From an uncultured Bacilli bacterium (GTDB lineage Bacteria; Bacillota_I; Bacilli_A; RF39; UBA660): 7,105 nucleotides of DNA. How positions within the stretch are numbered: the first letter of the stretch is position 1; every line of letters starts with the position of its first letter. Shown here one piece after another: positions 4,604 to 7,105 of this stretch. Position numbers and translations under genes: made by a program. The notes below the pieces were generated by a model. It was not told the DNA's origin, searched no databases, and saw nothing but the letters and a program-made list of their open reading frames with translations. The DNA is taken from positions 1 to 7,105 of the forward strand of contig CALVYX010000098.1 in assembly GCA_944372315.1 (NCBI GenBank). The letters are read 5' to 3'.

Positions 4604-7057
4604 ATGAGAGTATCATTAAATTTAATCAAACAGTATGTTGAATTACCTAAAGATTTAACTGATAAACAAATTGCTTATGATATGACACTTCGTACTGTTG
4701 AAGTTGAAGAAGTAGAAAATACAAAAGAAAAATATCATGATATTGTCGTAGGAAAAATATTAGAAGTAAAACAACATCCAAATGCAGATAGATTAAAAAT
4801 ATGTATAACTGATATTGGTTTAGAATCACCAGTACAAATAGTTTGTGGTGGCTCAAACTTATATACTGGCGAATATGTTGTTGTTTCAAAACCAGGAGCA
4901 GAAGTAGTTTGGCATGGAGAAGGAGAACCAGTTCGTGTAGAAGAAACAAAAATGAGAGGAGAATCGTCTTATGGTATGATTTGTGCATCATCTGAAGTTT
5001 ATTTAAGTGATTTCTTTCCATCAAAAAATGAAACAGAAATAATTGATTTAAAAGGAATTGAATGTAAGCCGGGGGATAATATTGCAGACATTGTTCTAAT
5101 GGATGATACAGTATTAGAAATAGATAATAAATCATTGTCAAATAGACCTGACTTGTGGGGACATTATGGAATAGCAAGAGAATTGTCAGCAATTTATAAT
5201 ACATCTTTAAAACCATTAGATACTTATGAAATTGATGATACATTACCAAAATATAATGTAGAAATTAAAGAACCAGATAAATGTAATAGATATGTTGGAG
5301 TAGAAATAGAAGGTATATATCAAAAAGAATCTCCGATATGGATGAAATCACTTTTATCTAAGACTGGACAAAGACCTATAAATGCAATTGTTGATATAAC
5401 AAATTATGTGATGATGGCAACAGGACAACCATTACATGCATTTGATAAAACACATGTAAATGGAGAAAAGATAATTGTAAGAAATGCTCAAGAAAATGAA
5501 GAATTATTATTACTTGACAATAATACTATTAAACTTACAACAGATGATTTAGTAATATGTGATGAAAATGATGCAATGGCTTTAGCAGGTATTAGAGGTG
5601 GTAAAAAAGATTCAATATTACCTGATACAAAAGGTATTGTATTAGAAGTTGCAAGTTTTGATTCAAGAGCAATTAGAAAAACAGGAAAAAGATTTGCAGA
5701 AAAAACAGATGCATCCATTAGATTTGAAAAAGGTATAGATACACAAAGGGTAGATCAAGGATTATCTTTAGCACTTTCACTAATTAAAGAAATATTTCCA
5801 GAAAGTAAAATAGTAAAATATTCTGATGTATATTTAAACGAAACTAAAAAGAATAAAATAGAATTAAGTGAAAAATTCTTAGATACAAGACTAGGCAAAA
5901 AAATTTCCAAAGAAAAAATAGAACAAATATTAATATCACTAGGATATGAATTATCGTATAGTGATGGAATTTACGATATTACTGTTCCAACATGGAGATC
6001 AACTGGTGATGTAACACTTAAAGATGATGTAATGGGAGATATTGTTAGAATACTTTCTTATAATAGTTTCGAAGCAAAACCAATTAATATTACTATAGAG
6101 CATGCAATTAAACAAAATAATGTTTTACTAGATAGAAGAATAAGAGAATATTTATCATACAGATGTGGATTTAATGAAATATATACTTATCCTTGGATTG
6201 ATGAAAAATATATTCGTTCTGCAAAAATTGATTTAGAAAACTCACTAAGATTAACAACTCCACCAGCTCCAGAACTTTCATATTTAAGAAGTTCATTAAT
6301 ACCAGGAATGCTTGAAGCAATATATAAAAATTTAAGATATTTTGATAAATTTAAAATGTATGAAGTAAAACAAGTATTTAGAAAAGGTGATTATAGACCA
6401 TCATCCGATGATGAAATATTACCAATTCAAGAAAATTATTTGACTGGTTCAATTGTTGGTAAAAATGCAAAGGATATTTTCTATGAGGCAAAAGGTGTTA
6501 TAGAAAGTATGTCTAGATATTGTCATATAGAAAATATCAAATTAGAACAAAGTGAAAAGCCAGCATGGGCAGATATTAATGCATATTTGAATATAACATT
6601 AAATGGGAAAATTATTGGTTCTTTAGGACTTTTATCAGTTAGAGTTATGAATGATTCAAAGATTAAAAGAACTAATGTAGCAATGTTTGAAATTAATTTG
6701 GATAAATTAGTTCCATATGATTCAAGAACCAATAAATATGAAAAATTATTAGAATTACCATTAGTTGAAAAAGATTTAGCTGTTATAGTAGATGAAGATG
6801 TTAAATGGTCTAATATTGAAGAAAGCATTAAGCTATTAGTAAAAGATGTTGAATTTGTTGATGAATATAGGGGAAATCAAATTCCACAAGGTAAAAAATC
6901 TATAACATTTAAAGTTAGAATCATAAATGAAGGTACAACTATGACATCAGAACAAATAAACGAAAGATTAAATGGTATATCCCGAGTTTTGCAGTTGTCT
7001 AATAAAAAAAGTTTGTTTTTTTCTGAAAATAAGCTTTTTTTAATGTTTAAAATGTGA
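4604..7057 (+). CDS. pheT: Phenylalanyl-tRNA synthetase beta subunit
   Basis: PheT binds tRNA-Phe and edits mischarged Tyr-tRNA in the PheRS heterotetramer. The domains appear in order: an EMAP-like OB-fold tRNA-binding domain (about 44-155, HPNADRLKICITD and IVCGG), B3/4 editing domain (about 225-398, with RPINAIVDITNYVM, LHAFD and AGIRGG), B5 (about 412-485, VPTWR), the catalytic-like core (about 490-700) and the FDX-ACB anticodon-binding domain (about 715-805, ELPLVEKDLAVIVDE). Its 817 residues are slightly above the common 790-805. AAAGGA lies 8 nt before ATG 4604, and the gene is translated from the pheS message. The end is odd: after the last FDX-ACB strand, about 11 hydrophobic residues (SENKLFLMFKM) are encoded by a hairpin that looks like a terminator. 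Confidence 0.96.
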   Translation: MRVSLNLIKQYVELPKDLTDKQIAYDMTLRTVEVEEVENTKEKYHDIVVGKILEVKQHPNADRLKICITDIGLESPVQIVCGGSNLYTGEYVVVSKPGAEVVWHGEGEPVRVEETKMRGESSYGMICASSEVYLSDFFPSKNETEIIDLKGIECKPGDNIADIVLMDDTVLEIDNKSLSNRPDLWGHYGIARELSAIYNTSLKPLDTYEIDDTLPKYNVEIKEPDKCNRYVGVEIEGIYQKESPIWMKSLLSKTGQRPINAIVDITNYVMMATGQPLHAFDKTHVNGEKIIVRNAQENEELLLLDNNTIKLTTDDLVICDENDAMALAGIRGGKKDSILPDTKGIVLEVASFDSRAIRKTGKRFAEKTDASIRFEKGIDTQRVDQGLSLALSLIKEIFPESKIVKYSDVYLNETKKNKIELSEKFLDTRLGKKISKEKIEQILISLGYELSYSDGIYDITVPTWRSTGDVTLKDDVMGDIVRILSYNSFEAKPINITIEHAIKQNNVLLDRRIREYLSYRCGFNEIYTYPWIDEKYIRSAKIDLENSLRLTTPPAPELSYLRSSLIPGMLEAIYKNLRYFDKFKMYEVKQVFRKGDYRPSSDDEILPIQENYLTGSIVGKNAKDIFYEAKGVIESMSRYCHIENIKLEQSEKPAWADINAYLNITLNGKIIGSLGLLSVRVMNDSKIKRTNVAMFEINLDKLVPYDSRTNKYEKLLELPLVEKDLAVIVDEDVKWSNIEESIKLLVKDVEFVDEYRGNQIPQGKKSITFKVRIINEGTTMTSEQINERLNGISRVLQLSNKKSLFFSENKLFLMFKM
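7004..7041 (+). terminator. Candidate intrinsic terminator inside the 3' end of pheT
   Basis: Seven As, G and TTTGTTTT (7004-7019) pair with AAAATAAGC and seven Ts (7026-7041) to give 16 consecutive pairs, two of them G-T, around a 6-nt loop. The 3' arm ends in a T run, so it could end the phe operon. The stem has few G-C pairs and its T run is paired to the A run, so it is weaker than the T-box terminator. Its mirror layout could act on either strand. Confidence 0.5.
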
Positions 7058-7063
7058 TATTAT
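7055..7063 (+). promoter_or_regulatory. Possible extended -10 promoter of the next gene
   Basis: TGATATTAT overlaps the pheT stop codon and fits TGnTATAAT with one mismatch. The -35 position (about 7035-7040) is only a T run. The presence of a new start codon 33 nt downstream makes the element plausible. Confidence 0.35.
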
Positions 7064-7095
7064 ATTCATAGGTATATAAGGTATAGGTGGTTGAG

Positions 7096-7105
7096 ATGTA
7101 TTTGG
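7096..7105 (+). CDS. Start of a further gene, cut by the window end
   Basis: ATG TAT TTG begins at 7096, with AGGTGG at 7085-7090, 5 nt upstream. Only three codons are visible, so the product cannot be named. A TTG at 7091 is too close to the ribosome binding site to be preferred. Confidence 0.35.

Noticed and set aside
4647..5249. 200-residue minus-strand ORF
   Set aside because: It is antisense to pheT and has a low-complexity Leu/Tyr/His composition typical of a reverse shadow of an AT-rich gene.
5488..5718. 76-residue minus-strand ORF
   Set aside because: It is antisense to the conserved B3/4 domain of pheT.
6523..6828. 101-residue minus-strand ORF
   Set aside because: It is antisense to pheT, with Ser/Ile-rich shadow composition.
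7055..7057. TGA read as Trp (genetic code 4), extending pheT
   Set aside because: The frame does stay open to the window end, but all Trp codons I checked are TGG and other genes have no internal TGA, which would be unlikely in a code-4 genome this AT-rich.

Overview
The window is strongly AT-rich DNA, most likely from a low-GC Bacillota-type bacterium. Supporting signs are perfect sigma-A-like promoters, strong AGGAGG-type ribosome binding sites, a T-box riboswitch in front of pheS-pheT, and a CCA-encoding tRNA. The genes use TGG for Trp throughout and none is interrupted by TGA, so a TGA=Trp Mollicute code is unlikely.

Positions 1-3126 look like the control and replication end of a mobile element (an integrative element, phage or phage satellite). 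A leftward operon runs from about 1681 to 132. It encodes a small winged-helix protein, a small HTH-like protein and a RepA-like (AAA_25-type) P-loop ATPase. Divergent from it, rightward, are an XRE-family repressor and, 20 nt behind, a family S51 (peptidase E-like) serine peptidase. Both divergent promoters can be read, and they are overlaid by three copies of TGTCYGAWA. Three more copies lie at 39-118, beyond the other end of the leftward operon. The layout resembles the ImmR/ImmA control region of ICEBs1-type elements, but the position of the ImmA metalloprotease is held by an S51 enzyme. No integrase or attachment site can be proven here.

Positions 3110-7057 are a chromosomal translation operon. 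A perfect TTGACA-17-TATAAT promoter, whose -35 box lies inside the last codons of the S51 gene, drives a phenylalanine T-box leader. Its specifier is UUC and its acceptor-sensing bulge is UGGU. The leader terminator is followed 7 nt later by a complete tRNA-Phe (GAA), then pheS and pheT. The sensed tRNA is therefore apparently encoded inside the operon it controls, with no visible promoter of its own. PheS has the usual fold landmarks, but its motif 3 and substrate-pocket residues differ from well-known bacterial enzymes. PheT has all expected domains, and its last codons run through a long A/T hairpin that looks like an intrinsic terminator. A new gene appears to begin at 7096.
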